Of a stretch of 64,000 bases of DNA, positions 9,313 to 19,549 are shown one piece after another (position 1 is the stretch's first letter; every line of letters starts with the position of its first letter). Made by a program: the position numbers and the translations under genes. The stretch lies in the NCBI RefSeq assembly GCF_022113815.1, contig NZ_SGOM01000005.1, forward strand, positions 1 to 64,000. The letters are read 5' to 3'. The DNA is from Vibrio cincinnatiensis (GTDB lineage Bacteria; Pseudomonadota; Gammaproteobacteria; Enterobacterales; Vibrionaceae). The notes beneath the pieces were generated by a model that was given only the letters and a program-made list of their open reading frames with translations, made no database searches and was not told where the DNA came from.

Positions 9313-9762
9313 ATGGCAACAGCAACCTTCTATCTCGTTTCTGCAGATAGTCCACAAGCAACCCCAACTGGGCTTGAGCAATATGTGGTTTATCTCGCGC
9401 AATATTTTGCACGGCAAGGTGCAAAAGTCTATGTGCAAGGCCATGACAAGCCCCATGCAGAAAGGCTTGCTGAACGGTTTTGGCAAGTGGAGCCTGAGAA
9501 TTTTCTTGCTCACAACTTGGTCGGCGAAGGCCCCAGATATGGGACTCATATTGAAATTGGTTACCCAGAAGTTACCCCTTCTCGGAACCGACAACTGGTA
9601 ATAAATGTGGCCGATAATCATACAACCTTTGCGAACGCCTTCGCAGAGGTGGTAGACTTCGTTCCCAGTGAAGAAAAGGCCAAGCAACAAGCTCGAGAGC
9701 GGTATAAGCAGTACCGTCAAGCAGGATATCAACTGCAAACCATCGAGATAAATTACCCTTGA
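9313..9762 (+). CDS. holC: DNA polymerase III chi subunit HolC
   Basis: The chi subunit links the clamp-loader complex, through psi (HolD), to single-stranded DNA-binding protein SSB during replication. The 149-residue protein has the family start TFYLVSAD, the segment EQYVVYLAQYFARQGAKVYV and the late motif LVINVADN. Its length agrees with E. coli chi (147). The pepA–holC–valS order is the conserved gammaproteobacterial arrangement, and valS starts 95 bp further on. Confidence 0.94.
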   Translation: MATATFYLVSADSPQATPTGLEQYVVYLAQYFARQGAKVYVQGHDKPHAERLAERFWQVEPENFLAHNLVGEGPRYGTHIEIGYPEVTPSRNRQLVINVADNHTTFANAFAEVVDFVPSEEKAKQQARERYKQYRQAGYQLQTIEINYP

Positions 9763-9857
9763 ATCCTTTATCCTTATAGTTAAGCTCTCTTACCCAGAGA
9801 GAACTCACTTATAGTGATAACCCGAATTAACCATCAAAGTATCCATTTAAGAGCACT

Positions 9858-12719
9858 ATGGAAAAGACATACAACCCAACATCCATCGAACAAGATCTAT
9901 ATAAGACTTGGGAAGAGCAAGGCTACTTTAAGCCTCATGGCGACACAAGCAAAGACGCATATAGCATCATGATCCCGCCGCCAAACGTCACTGGTAGCTT
10001 ACATATGGGTCACGCATTCCAAGACACCATTATGGATACCTTGATCCGCTGTCAGCGTATGAAAGGTAAAAATACCTTATGGCAAGTCGGTACTGACCAT
10101 GCTGGTATTGCGACTCAAATGGTCGTTGAACGAAAAATTGCCGCAGAAGAAGACAAAACCAAGCACGATTACGGCCGTGATGCCTTTATCGATAAAATTT
10201 GGGAATGGAAAAAAGAATCGGGTGGAACGATCACCAAACAGTTACGTCGTCTTGGTGCATCTGTTGACTGGGATCGTGAACGTTTCACAATGGATGATGG
10301 TTTCTATAAAGCCGTACAAGAAGTCTTTGTTCGCCTCTACAAAGACGATTTGATCTATCGCGGTAAACGATTAGTAAACTGGGATCCTAAACTGCATACG
10401 GCCATTTCTGATCTTGAAGTGGAAAACAAAGAAACCAAAGGTCATATGTGGCACTTCCGCTATCCATTAGCCGATGGTGCAAAAACCGCAGAAGGCAAAG
10501 ATTATATCGTGGTTGCTACCACTCGCCCAGAAACCATGCTTGGTGATACCGGTGTAGCGGTAAACCCAGAAGATCCTCGCTATAAAGATCTGATTGGTCA
10601 ACAGGTCATACTGCCTGTAGTTAACCGCCGAATTCCGATTGTCGGTGATGAACATGCGGATATGGAAAAAGGGACCGGTTGTGTAAAAATCACCCCGGCG
10701 CATGATTTTAATGACTATGAAGTAGGTAAACGCCATCGCCTACCGATGATCAACATCTTCACCTTTGATGCCAACGTACGTGATGTTGCCGAAGTCTTTA
10801 ATACTAATGGTGAACCATCAGAGGCTTATAGCTCAGAGATTCCCGCTCAATATCAAGGCATTGAACGCTTTGCGGCTCGTAAAGCGATCGTAGCAGAATT
10901 TGATGCTCTAGGATTACTAGAAGAAGTTAAAGATCACGATCTAACCATTCCTTATGGCGATCGTGGTGGCGTAGTCATTGAACCGATGCTGACTGACCAA
11001 TGGTATGTTCGCGCGGGTATTCTTGCCAAGCCAGCGGTTGAAGCAGTTGAAAATGGGGATATTCAGTTCGTGCCTAAGCAGTACGAAAATATGTACTTCT
11101 CATGGATGCGTGATATTCAAGATTGGTGTATTTCTCGCCAGCTTTGGTGGGGTCACCGAATTCCCGCTTGGTATGATGATCAGGGCAATGTTTACGTAGG
11201 TCGTAATGAGAGCGAAGTGCGCAGCGAAAATAACCTTGCTGATGATATCGCATTATGCCAAGACGATGACGTTTTAGATACTTGGTTCTCTTCAGCGCTA
11301 TGGACATTCGGCACACTTGGCTGGCCGGAACAGACCAAAGAACTCAACGTTTTCCACCCAACCGATGTTCTCGTTACTGGGTTTGATATCATTTTCTTCT
11401 GGGTTGCCCGGATGATCATGATGACCATGCACTTTGTCAAAGATGAGAATGGTCAACCTCAAGTTCCATTCAAAACCGTTTATGTGACAGGCCTTATTCG
11501 TGATGAAAATGGCGATAAAATGTCAAAATCTAAAGGGAACGTGCTTGATCCTATCGATATGATCGATGGTATCGATCTTGAATCTCTGGTTGAAAAGCGT
11601 ACCGGTAATATGATGCAGCCACAACTGGCCGCGAAAATCGAGAAAAATACACGGAAAACCTTTGAAAATGGTATCGAAGCTTACGGTACAGATGCACTAC
11701 GTTTCACGCTAGCCGCGATGGCGTCCACTGGCCGTGATATCAACTGGGATATGAAACGCTTAGAAGGCTACCGTAATTTCTGCAATAAACTGTGGAACGC
11801 AAGCCGCTATGTTTTGATGAACACTCAAGAGCAAGATTGCGGTTTTGCAGCTAGTACTGAGCTTGAATATTCATTGGCCGATAAGTGGATCGAGTCACAA
11901 TTTGAATTAGCCGCGAAAGAGTTCAACAACCACATTGATAACTACCGTCTGGATATGGCTGCCAATACGCTGTATGAGTTTATCTGGAACCAATTCTGCG
12001 ACTGGTATTTAGAACTAACCAAACCTGTACTTTGGAAAGGCAGTGAAGCCCAACAACGAGCGACTCGCCGAACATTGATTACGGTACTCGAGAAAACGTT
12101 GCGCTTGGCTCACCCAGTTTTGCCATACATTACCGAAACCATTTGGCAAAATGTGAAACCACTGGTAGAAGGCGTTGAAGGCGATACCATTATGCTACAG
12201 GCACTACCACAATATGATGAGGCGAATTTCCATCAAGAAGCTCTGAATGATATTGAATGGGTAAAAGCCTTTATCACCAGCATCCGAAACTTACGCGCTG
12301 AGTATGACATTAATCCGGGTAAACCACTGGAAGTGATGCTTAAAGCCGCAAATGAACAAGATGCGGATCGCCTTGTCACCAATCAACCCGTGCTGATGGC
12401 TCTCGCTAAGTTAGAAAGCGTTCGTGTGCTGGCGGCAGGAGAAACTGTTCCAGCATGTGCGACGGCCTTAGTGGGTAAATCAGAGCTGATGATCCCAATG
12501 GCTGGCCTGATTGATAAAGAAGCTGAACTGGAACGTTTGAGTAAAGAAATTGCGAAAACGGAAGGGGAAATTAAACGCATTGAAGGCAAATTGGGTAACC
12601 AAGGCTTCGTTGCTAAAGCCCCTGAAGCGGTCGTTGCCAAAGAGCGTGAAAAACTCGAAGGTTACCAAGAAGCACTAGTGAAATTAGTTGAACAAAAAGC
12701 GACGATTGCCGCGCTTTAA
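9858..12719 (+). CDS. valS: Valyl-tRNA synthetase
   Basis: A class Ia aminoacyl-tRNA synthetase of 953 residues. The HIGH-type motif HMGH is at residues 49-52 within [12 protein letters not shown], and KMSKS lies near residue 554 ([13 protein letters not shown]). The editing CP1 domain spans roughly 190-350 and includes [11 protein letters not shown]. The anticodon-binding domain follows, and the C-terminal 60 residues form the expected coiled coil ([19 protein letters not shown]). It is complete, with no internal disruption. A perfect 22-bp palindrome terminator follows. Confidence 0.98.
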   Translation: MEKTYNPTSIEQDLYKTWEEQGYFKPHGDTSKDAYSIMIPPPNVTGSLHMGHAFQDTIMDTLIRCQRMKGKNTLWQVGTDHAGIATQMVVERKIAAEEDKTKHDYGRDAFIDKIWEWKKESGGTITKQLRRLGASVDWDRERFTMDDGFYKAVQEVFVRLYKDDLIYRGKRLVNWDPKLHTAISDLEVENKETKGHMWHFRYPLADGAKTAEGKDYIVVATTRPETMLGDTGVAVNPEDPRYKDLIGQQVILPVVNRRIPIVGDEHADMEKGTGCVKITPAHDFNDYEVGKRHRLPMINIFTFDANVRDVAEVFNTNGEPSEAYSSEIPAQYQGIERFAARKAIVAEFDALGLLEEVKDHDLTIPYGDRGGVVIEPMLTDQWYVRAGILAKPAVEAVENGDIQFVPKQYENMYFSWMRDIQDWCISRQLWWGHRIPAWYDDQGNVYVGRNESEVRSENNLADDIALCQDDDVLDTWFSSALWTFGTLGWPEQTKELNVFHPTDVLVTGFDIIFFWVARMIMMTMHFVKDENGQPQVPFKTVYVTGLIRDENGDKMSKSKGNVLDPIDMIDGIDLESLVEKRTGNMMQPQLAAKIEKNTRKTFENGIEAYGTDALRFTLAAMASTGRDINWDMKRLEGYRNFCNKLWNASRYVLMNTQEQDCGFAASTELEYSLADKWIESQFELAAKEFNNHIDNYRLDMAANTLYEFIWNQFCDWYLELTKPVLWKGSEAQQRATRRTLITVLEKTLRLAHPVLPYITETIWQNVKPLVEGVEGDTIMLQALPQYDEANFHQEALNDIEWVKAFITSIRNLRAEYDINPGKPLEVMLKAANEQDADRLVTNQPVLMALAKLESVRVLAAGETVPACATALVGKSELMIPMAGLIDKEAELERLSKEIAKTEGEIKRIEGKLGNQGFVAKAPEAVVAKEREKLEGYQEALVKLVEQKATIAAL

Positions 12720-12749
12720 TCCATCTCTTTTCACTGATGAAATGATGAT

Positions 12750-12771
12750 AAGGCAGCGAATTCGCTGCCTT
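12750..12771. terminator. Bidirectional terminator, valS / dehydrogenase
   Basis: A perfect 22-bp palindrome (AAGGCAGCG, AATT, CGCTGCCTT) centred in the 67-bp convergent gap. The rightward side continues ATTGTTTAT. Confidence 0.8.
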
Positions 12772-12786
12772 ATTGTTTATGCTAGA

Positions 12787-13749
12787 TTAGACTAAACGGT
12801 TACGAGACTCACCAGAGACAAACCCTTCAATGTTATCGATTAAGATCGCCACTAACCGCTCGATAGCACTGTCACTTCCCCACGCCACATGCGGCGTCAG
12901 CAATAAGTTGGGTAATTCCATATTCGCCAATAAAGGGTTGTTTCTATCGGCAGGCTCTTGAGTAAACACATCAACCCCCGCACCAGCAATACGGCGCTGT
13001 TTTAACGCATCCACTAAGGCCAGTTCATCCACTAGCCCACCTCGCCCAGTATTAATGAGAATAGCATTCGGTTTCATCAACGCAAATTCTTTAGTACTGA
13101 GTAAATGGTGAGTCAACTCCGTTAAAGGGCAATGCAAGGAGAGCACATCAGCATTCGCCACGACTTGCTCAAAAGGCGTATATCCATCCCGGCAATGCTG
13201 TGCGCCTTTATGTTCAGCCAATAACACTTGCATTCCTAATGCTGTCGCCAGTTGTGCCGTTGCTTTGCCTAACGTTCCAGTGCCAATGATTCCCATAGTA
13301 CTGCCCGCGATATCACCAATAGGATGAGTAAAAAAGCAGAACTGCTTATTGCGCTGCCACTCACCCGCCGCAATATCTTGATGGTAACCCAATAAATTAC
13401 GTCGCAGAGCAAACAGCATGCCGATCACATGTTCAGGAACCGATTGAACCGCATACCCCTGCACATTACACACCGCAATTTTGTGTAACCGACAATAGTC
13501 CATATCAATATTATTAACGCCGGTTGCCGAAACCGCAATTAAGCGTAACTGAGGTAATTGAACCAACACATCCGCGGTTAGCACCACCTTATTGGTAATG
13601 GCAATATCTGCTCCCGCCAAGCGCTCAACCACTTGCTCTGGTGAGGTAAATTCATACTCTTGCCAATGGTGAGCGAAACTGAGCGAAGGAAGCGAGATAT
13701 GACGTGGAATCGTCGCGCGATCTAAAAAAACCACCTTAGGTAATGACAT
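12787..13749 (-). CDS. D-2-hydroxyacid dehydrogenase (hydroxypyruvate/glycerate type)
   Basis: A 320-residue NAD(P)-dependent D-isomer-specific 2-hydroxyacid dehydrogenase. The Rossmann motif is GTGTLGKATA (about 155-165). The catalytic set is visible: arginine in INTGRGGLVDE, glutamate in GVDVFTQEP and histidine in LLTPHVAWGS. The N-terminal substrate domain carries AVSATGVNNID. By overall pattern it resembles glycerate/hydroxypyruvate reductases more than lactate or erythronate-4-phosphate dehydrogenases, but the substrate cannot be fixed from sequence. It is 32 bp upstream of rluA's stop in the same direction, with no shared pathway. Confidence 0.85.
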   Translation of the reverse strand: MSLPKVVFLDRATIPRHISLPSLSFAHHWQEYEFTSPEQVVERLAGADIAITNKVVLTADVLVQLPQLRLIAVSATGVNNIDMDYCRLHKIAVCNVQGYAVQSVPEHVIGMLFALRRNLLGYHQDIAAGEWQRNKQFCFFTHPIGDIAGSTMGIIGTGTLGKATAQLATALGMQVLLAEHKGAQHCRDGYTPFEQVVANADVLSLHCPLTELTHHLLSTKEFALMKPNAILINTGRGGLVDELALVDALKQRRIAGAGVDVFTQEPADRNNPLLANMELPNLLLTPHVAWGSDSAIERLVAILIDNIEGFVSGESRNRLV

Positions 13750-13778
13750 AGCTTCTCCTTACGCTATCCCCCCCCATA

Positions 13779-14516
13779 TTATGGTCGCGGCAGCGTTTTG
13801 TAGTCGGGTAATTTCCGCTCAGGATCAAAGTGGCTTAAAATTTCTTCCTGAGCTTCAGGGTAAAAATCACAAGGTACGAACAGGGTTCGTAACCAATGAC
13901 TGCGCGGATGATAAAAACTCAGTTCAGCAGCATGCAATTCCAAACGGTTTGCAAACGCTAACGCTTCAGGAGAAGCATAAAACTCGTCTCCTACAATTGG
14001 ATGACCAATCGCAAGCAAATGAACACGAAGTTGATGTGAGCGTCCTGTGATCGGAAAAAGACGCACAATGGCCGTTTTCTCTTCTTGTTTAACTACCTGA
14101 TAGAGGGTTTTTGAAGCTTTACCATGTTCAAAACAGACTTTTTGCTTCGGACGATTGGGCCAATCACAAATCAACGGAAGATCTATCTCCCCTTGCGTCT
14201 GTTCTACTTGCCCCCATACCCGAGCGTAATACACTTTATGGGTTAAGCGATATTGAAACTGTTTTTTTAATGCCGCTTCCATGTATTTATTTTTAGCAAA
14301 CAGCATTAGCCCTGATGTCGACATATCAAGCCGATGCACTACCTGTATCTCAGGGTAGCGCTCAACCAACCGACTCCACATACTGTCATAATGCTCAGCA
14401 TGCTTACCTGGAACAGAAAGTAGCCCTGATGGCTTATTGACGGCCAGAATATGGTCATCTTCGTATACCACATCAATCCACGGTTCAGTCGGTGGATGGT
14501 ACTCAATCATTGCCAT
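13779..14516 (-). CDS. rluA: Dual-specificity 23S rRNA/tRNA pseudouridine synthase RluA
   Basis: Converts U746 of 23S rRNA and U32 of several tRNAs to pseudouridine (E. coli activities). Catalytic aspartate in VHRLDMSTSGL, the RluA-specific segment DLPLICDWPNRPKQKVC, and TGRSHQLRVHLLAIGHPIVGD all match. It has no S4 domain, as expected for RluA rather than RluC/D. The 245-residue protein is slightly longer at the C-terminus than the E. coli one (219). I chose the ATG at 14516 over the TTG one codon upstream because it aligns with the E. coli start. Confidence 0.93.
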   Translation of the reverse strand: MAMIEYHPPTEPWIDVVYEDDHILAVNKPSGLLSVPGKHAEHYDSMWSRLVERYPEIQVVHRLDMSTSGLMLFAKNKYMEAALKKQFQYRLTHKVYYARVWGQVEQTQGEIDLPLICDWPNRPKQKVCFEHGKASKTLYQVVKQEEKTAIVRLFPITGRSHQLRVHLLAIGHPIVGDEFYASPEALAFANRLELHAAELSFYHPRSHWLRTLFVPCDFYPEAQEEILSHFDPERKLPDYKTLPRP

Positions 14517-14885
14517 CAATTACATCTCATTTGCTCAAAACGCTGCATTATATACGTAAAGACGATAACGTTGCAGCTACAGAAACACCCCACCCCCGCT
14601 TAGTACTTCCTCTTCTCATGAACAATTGGACTGGTGGAGTGTATAACAAACAACGTAAATACAAATTGACACTTTAGCAAAGTATGATATTGGTAGGACA
14701 TATTGACAATAAAAACAACCCAACAGCATCGCACCGTTCGGGGAATAACGCCAACAAACACAACCATAATTTATACTCAGCTATTAAGGCTAGCAGCAAC
14801 ACACCGCATCATGTGTTTGCCTGCTTACCACAGAGGCAATGGACATATCACCTCATGCAATAGCCAATGTATATAAGGAACAAGA
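14517..14885. other. Intergenic region between rluA and the NRAMP-like gene
   Basis: A 369-bp divergent gap, AT-rich in the middle. Isolated TTGACA hexamers occur on the plus strand near 14667 and 14703, but neither has a well-spaced -10. A short AACACA/TGTGTT inverted repeat lies near 14798-14819. I recognise no riboswitch or operator and no coding sequence. Confidence 0.5.
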
Positions 14886-16157
14886 ATGGAAAATACCGTC
14901 CCTTATTCATCAAATACCCAGCTCTCTTTCGCTCAACTGATTCGTTCGCTAGGCCCCGGTATTATGATGGCCGCAGCCGCTGTCGGGGGCTCGCATCTGG
15001 TAGCTTCAACCAAAGCGGGGGCTATTTATGGCTGGCAATTAGCCGCTTTAATCTTATTGGTCAATCTCTTTAAGTACCCTTTCTTTAAAGCCAGCGTACA
15101 GTACACCATGGGAACTGGCGACAGCTTAGTCGAAGGGTATGCTAAATTAGGCAAACCATACTTGTGGATCTTTGCCATTCTCAGTGTCTTTTCTGGCATC
15201 GTAAATACGGCGGCATTGCTGATGTTCAGTGCCAGTTTACTGGGGTACTTTATTCCTTTTGAGCTATCCATGACGACGTTAAGTACACTGATTCTTATTA
15301 CTTGTCTGGTTATTCTATTGGCGGGACACTATCGAGCATTAGATGTGTTATCCAAAACCATTATGGCGGTGCTTACTCTTGCCACATTAACCGCCGTATT
15401 CATTGCGGCAACCAATCCTGCACCTGCCACTATCGCAACACAAGCTCCTTCCCCTTGGAATATTGCCGCCATCGGTTTTATTGTCGTAACCATGGGATGG
15501 ATGCCTGCCCCCATTGAAATTTCCAGCCTAACCTCGATGTGGTTAAAAAGTCAGCGCAAGCAGCAATCCGTTACCCCTCAATCCGCCTTATTTGATTTCA
15601 ATGTCGGCTACATCGGTACGGCCATTTTAGCCATCGTCTTTCTTGCATTGGGCAGCTTAGTGCTTCATGGCACTGGCATCGAATTATCTAAATCCGGAGT
15701 GGGCTTTTCTCATCAATTGGTTGGCCTGTATGCCTCTACCATTGGTGAGTGGTCAAGATACTTGATTGCTGTCATCGCTTTTTTCTGTATTTTTGGCAGT
15801 ACGATTACGGTGATTGATGGCTATTCACGAGTCATTGCGGAATCTCAACGACTACTGAACAATCAAGCACAGCAATCTCCACGTATTTTCCAGTCATGGA
15901 TGTTTGTTGTTTCAGCATTGGCATTAGCAATTATTGTCTTTTGGGCTTCCGCATTAATGCCTATGCTAGACTTTGCAATGGTGATGGCCTTTATGACCAC
16001 TCCTGTTTTTGCCCTGTTAAATTATGTTCTGGTCACCCGAACCCCACTGCCTAAAGCGCTACAAGTTGGGCCAAAGCTGAAAGCTCTATCCCTTGTTGGT
16101 CTTATCTATTTATTTGGCTTTCTTGCACTATTTATTTGGTGGAAGTGGTTAATGTAA
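14886..16157 (+). CDS. NRAMP-family transporter lacking the canonical metal-binding motifs
   Basis: A 423-residue, roughly 11-segment inner-membrane protein with the NRAMP fold signature in segment 1 (GPGIMMAAAAVGGSH). Classical NRAMP Mn/Fe transporters carry DPGN in segment 1 and MPHN-type residues in segment 6. Here segment 1 has VGGSH (33-37) and segment 6 reads GWMPAPIE (204-211), so the aspartate and asparagine ligands are absent. It therefore belongs to a divergent NRAMP-related branch and its substrate is uncertain. It stands alone between rluA and rapA, with a Shine-Dalgarno AAGGAACA ahead of the ATG and a shared terminator after it. Confidence 0.75.
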   Translation: MENTVPYSSNTQLSFAQLIRSLGPGIMMAAAAVGGSHLVASTKAGAIYGWQLAALILLVNLFKYPFFKASVQYTMGTGDSLVEGYAKLGKPYLWIFAILSVFSGIVNTAALLMFSASLLGYFIPFELSMTTLSTLILITCLVILLAGHYRALDVLSKTIMAVLTLATLTAVFIAATNPAPATIATQAPSPWNIAAIGFIVVTMGWMPAPIEISSLTSMWLKSQRKQQSVTPQSALFDFNVGYIGTAILAIVFLALGSLVLHGTGIELSKSGVGFSHQLVGLYASTIGEWSRYLIAVIAFFCIFGSTITVIDGYSRVIAESQRLLNNQAQQSPRIFQSWMFVVSALALAIIVFWASALMPMLDFAMVMAFMTTPVFALLNYVLVTRTPLPKALQVGPKLKALSLVGLIYLFGFLALFIWWKWLM

Positions 16158-16178
16158 TCATTGCTCTACTCTAGAAAA

Positions 16179-16209
16179 AATAAAGGCCTTCATTTCGAAG
16201 GCCTTTATT
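16179..16209. terminator. Bidirectional terminator, NRAMP-like gene / rapA
   Basis: Perfect 11-bp stem TAAAGGCCTTC/GAAGGCCTTTA with an ATTTC loop, A-rich upstream and T-rich downstream, in the convergent gap. Confidence 0.88.
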
Positions 16210-16224
16210 GCTAAGAATCATCCA

Positions 16225-19134
16225 TTAGTTATGTGTGACGACAATTAACCGCAAGGAATCTAATTGATATTGAGCTTGTGATATATACCCAGTCAGTGCA
16301 GCAATTTGTTCTTCCAACACCCGAATTTCCTCATCTCGAATGTTAGGATTCACCGCCTTCAACGCTAATAAACGCTCAAGCTCCGCATTCAGGCTATGTT
16401 GCATCTCTTTTTCAGCCTGCTCTCGAATCGCTATCACTTTATCGCTCACCAATGTGTCACTTTCTGTGATCAAACGATGAATTTCAGCCTGAACAGAGCT
16501 AACGAGCTTGCTGGCTAAATGACGATTTACAGGGCTTAATTGACGATTAAATGCTTCAAAATCCACTTGTGCAGAAAGATCATTACCACGAGCATCAAGT
16601 AAAATACGAATCGGCGTTGGGGGTAAAAAGCGGCTGATACCACTACTTTTTGGCGCTTGAGCATCAACAAGATAAACCATCTCTAACAAAATCGTTCCCA
16701 CGGGCAGCGCTTTATTTTTTAGTAACGAAACAGCACAAACCCCAACCCCTTCACTCATCAGTAAATCGATGCCCCCTTGGATCATTGGGTGCTCCCAACT
16801 GATCAAGTGCATATCTTCTCGAGAAAGAGCCGTATCACGATCAAAGGTAATCGTTGCCCCTTCATAAGGCAGACCGGGATAACTAGGCACCATCATATGC
16901 TCAGAAGGTGTCACGACTAGTGCATTTTCACCACGATCATCTTGGTTAAGGCCAACGGTATCAAATAAACTCAGCGCAAACGTCACTAAGTTGGTATCCC
17001 CATCTGTCTCTGCAATCGACTGAGCAATTTGCTGCGCTTTTTCACCCCCATTGGAGTGCATTTCCAACAATCGATCACGCCCTTGCTCTAATTGACTTTT
17101 CAACGACTTATTCAGCTTCGCTGATTCCTCAATAACGGCATCGAGCTCACTGCTTTCTCCTGCGGCGAGCATGGGGATCAAACGTTCAGAGAATTGATCG
17201 TACACCGCTCGACCGGTTGGGCACGTTTCAGCAAAAGCATTCAAACCTTCATCATACCAGCGAGCCAAAATCGCCTGAGATGTCCCTTGTAAATAAGGCA
17301 CATAAATGTCGATATCATTTTGTTGGCCTATTCGATCCAAACGACCAATACGTTGCTCTAGCAGATCTGGGTTAAATGGCAAATCAAACATCACCAACTG
17401 ATGAGCAAATTGGAAGTTACGTCCTTCGGATCCAATTTCACTACAAATCAGAACCTGCGCACCGCCTTCTTCCTGAGCAAAATAAGCCGCTGCTTTGTCC
17501 CGCTCTAAAATCGACATCCCTTCATGAAAAACGGTCGCTCGAATGCCTTCCCGTTCACGCAGCGCTTGTTCTAACTGCAATGCGGTGCTCGCTCTTGAGG
17601 CAATCACTAAAATCTTTTCACTACGCTTGGCTTTAACTTTCTCAATCAACCAGTTAACGCGAGAATCAAATTGCCACCAACTCGCATCATCACCTTCAAA
17701 CTCTTGGAAAATCTCTTCGGGATAGAGCATTTTCATCGCCCGAGCTTCAGGGCTTAGCTTGCCACCAATCATCCCTGACACTCGCATAGAGGTACTGTAC
17801 TGCTCAGGAATAACCATCGGCAGTAAATGTACATTACGTACAGGGAAACCTTTAATAGCCGCACGAGTGTTTCTAAACAACACTCGTCCCGTTCCATGAC
17901 GATCCATCAAATTACTGATCAACTCATCACGGGCTGTTACTTTTTCCTGCTCATCTGCTTGGCTTTCTAATACCTTCAGTAATGGCTCTACATCCTGCTC
18001 ACTCAGCAGTTCACCAATTTGGTTCTTCGCCTCATTACTGAGTGCAGCACCAGAAAGTAAGGCACTTACAGCATCAGCGACTGGGGCATACTGCTCTTCC
18101 TCTTTAACGAAAGCATCATAATCGTAGAATCGATCTGAATCGAGTAACCGTAAACGAGCAAAGTGACTTTCACGCCCGAGCTGCTCTGGCGTTGCCGTTA
18201 ACAACAATACCGCCGGCGTTCGCTCAGCCAACGCTTCTATGACTTGATATTCACGACTGGGTTTTTCTTGGCTCCACTGCAAATGGTGCGCTTCATCCAC
18301 CACCAACAAATCCCATTCGGCTTCTAATGCTTGCTCAAAGCGTTGGCGGCTCTTACGTAGAAAATCGAGTGAACAAAGAACGTATTGCTGAGTATCAAAA
18401 GGGTTATCTGCTTCACTAAAAGCTTCTACACAACGTTCTTCATCAAACACAGAAAAATGCAAGTTAAAACGGCGCAGCATCTCCACCAACCATTGGTGCT
18501 GAAGCGTTTCTGGTACCACAATTAAAATGCGTTCGGCCCGCCCAGAAAGCACTTGTTGATGAATGATCATGCCGGCTTCAATGGTTTTACCTAGCCCAAC
18601 TTCATCGGCTAAAAGCACTCGAGGGGCATAACGACGCCCCACTTCATGAGCAATGTATAACTGATGAGGAATCAAGCCGGCACGCATACCACATAACCCC
18701 CGCATCGGGCTTCTATGTTGTTGATATTGGTTACTCAGCGCCCGATAACGCAGCACAAAATTGTCCATACGATCAATTTGACCAGCAAACAATTTATCTT
18801 GAGGTTTGTTAAAACGAATTTGATTACTGAGGAAAATTTCCCGAAGTGCTACGCCCGACTCTTCCGTATCTTCACGAGTTCCCAGATAAGTGAATACACC
18901 TTGATCTTCAACGACTTGCTCAACATGGAGTGACCAACCTTCTTGGCTATCAATGCTATCCCCCACATTAAATGTCACTCGTGTCACCGGTGCATCATGA
19001 CGAGCATAAACTCGGTTTTCTTCTGATGCGGCGAACATTAATGTCACCGTGCGAGCATCCATACCCACTACGGTGCCTAAACCTAAATCGCTTTCCGTAT
19101 CACTTATCCAGCGTTGCCCCAAAGCAAAAGTCAT
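16225..19134 (-). CDS. rapA: RNA polymerase-associated SNF2-like ATPase RapA (HepA)
   Basis: A Swi2/Snf2-family ATPase that binds core RNA polymerase and promotes its recycling after termination. The 969 residues match E. coli (968). An N-terminal Tudor-like region (about 1-110) comes first. The helicase motifs follow: motif I DEVGLGKT (177-184), DEAH box VVDEAHHL (about 280), TATPEQ, and in the second lobe [10 protein letters not shown] and [11 protein letters not shown]. Downstream come the spacer and the RapA C-terminal domain, ending in a coiled coil. It is complete and divergent from the PhoH-like gene. Confidence 0.97.
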   Translation of the reverse strand: MTFALGQRWISDTESDLGLGTVVGMDARTVTLMFAASEENRVYARHDAPVTRVTFNVGDSIDSQEGWSLHVEQVVEDQGVFTYLGTREDTEESGVALREIFLSNQIRFNKPQDKLFAGQIDRMDNFVLRYRALSNQYQQHRSPMRGLCGMRAGLIPHQLYIAHEVGRRYAPRVLLADEVGLGKTIEAGMIIHQQVLSGRAERILIVVPETLQHQWLVEMLRRFNLHFSVFDEERCVEAFSEADNPFDTQQYVLCSLDFLRKSRQRFEQALEAEWDLLVVDEAHHLQWSQEKPSREYQVIEALAERTPAVLLLTATPEQLGRESHFARLRLLDSDRFYDYDAFVKEEEQYAPVADAVSALLSGAALSNEAKNQIGELLSEQDVEPLLKVLESQADEQEKVTARDELISNLMDRHGTGRVLFRNTRAAIKGFPVRNVHLLPMVIPEQYSTSMRVSGMIGGKLSPEARAMKMLYPEEIFQEFEGDDASWWQFDSRVNWLIEKVKAKRSEKILVIASRASTALQLEQALREREGIRATVFHEGMSILERDKAAAYFAQEEGGAQVLICSEIGSEGRNFQFAHQLVMFDLPFNPDLLEQRIGRLDRIGQQNDIDIYVPYLQGTSQAILARWYDEGLNAFAETCPTGRAVYDQFSERLIPMLAAGESSELDAVIEESAKLNKSLKSQLEQGRDRLLEMHSNGGEKAQQIAQSIAETDGDTNLVTFALSLFDTVGLNQDDRGENALVVTPSEHMMVPSYPGLPYEGATITFDRDTALSREDMHLISWEHPMIQGGIDLLMSEGVGVCAVSLLKNKALPVGTILLEMVYLVDAQAPKSSGISRFLPPTPIRILLDARGNDLSAQVDFEAFNRQLSPVNRHLASKLVSSVQAEIHRLITESDTLVSDKVIAIREQAEKEMQHSLNAELERLLALKAVNPNIRDEEIRVLEEQIAALTGYISQAQYQLDSLRLIVVTHN

Positions 19135-19549
19135 TAATCGACTACCTCATCAATGTGGATTAGACATAAAAGTTATTGAGAACTCTACACATTTAAAAGA
19201 AAAGTCTAATCGCTCTATTATTCCAGTGCAGAAAAAGACCGCTAATCTTACTTGAAGGTATGAAGCAGGTCACGTCCATTCCCGGCTTTTTTTCCCCAAT
19301 CTTCCCTCTGACATTAAATGGTCATATTTCCATGTCATTGGTGAATCAATACTTTGCGATACTTTGCCAGATAGCACACCTTGAAAGCGAGTAACCTGCT
19401 ACGCTAAGGAGGTAAGTTCAAGCAGAGTATCAACACAGGTTTGTTTTCAGGCCACAGTGATCGAAAGTCTGACTCCAGCATACGGTGATTGTTGGCAAGT
19501 GAATACAAACATCCATTGCACAAGGCTACTCAGTAGCAAGGAGACGCTT
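19135..19549. other. Divergent upstream region, rapA / PhoH-like gene
   Basis: A 415-bp region. An open frame reaches back to 19457 in phase with the PhoH-like gene, but lacks a ribosome-binding site and family similarity, so I treat it as untranslated. No clear promoter pair or regulatory site could be assigned by eye. Confidence 0.45.

Noticed and set aside
9226..9738. 170-codon minus-strand open frame
   Set aside because: It is fully antisense to holC, which has clear family motifs; no independent support.
14667..14710. TTGACA hexamers considered as promoters of the NRAMP-like gene
   Set aside because: The nearest TATGAT is only 11 bp from the first hexamer and no suitable -10 follows the second.
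19457..19549. N-terminal extension of the PhoH-like protein
   Set aside because: No ribosome-binding site at the upstream start and no family match; the ATG at 19550 has AAGGAG and begins the conserved PIN domain.
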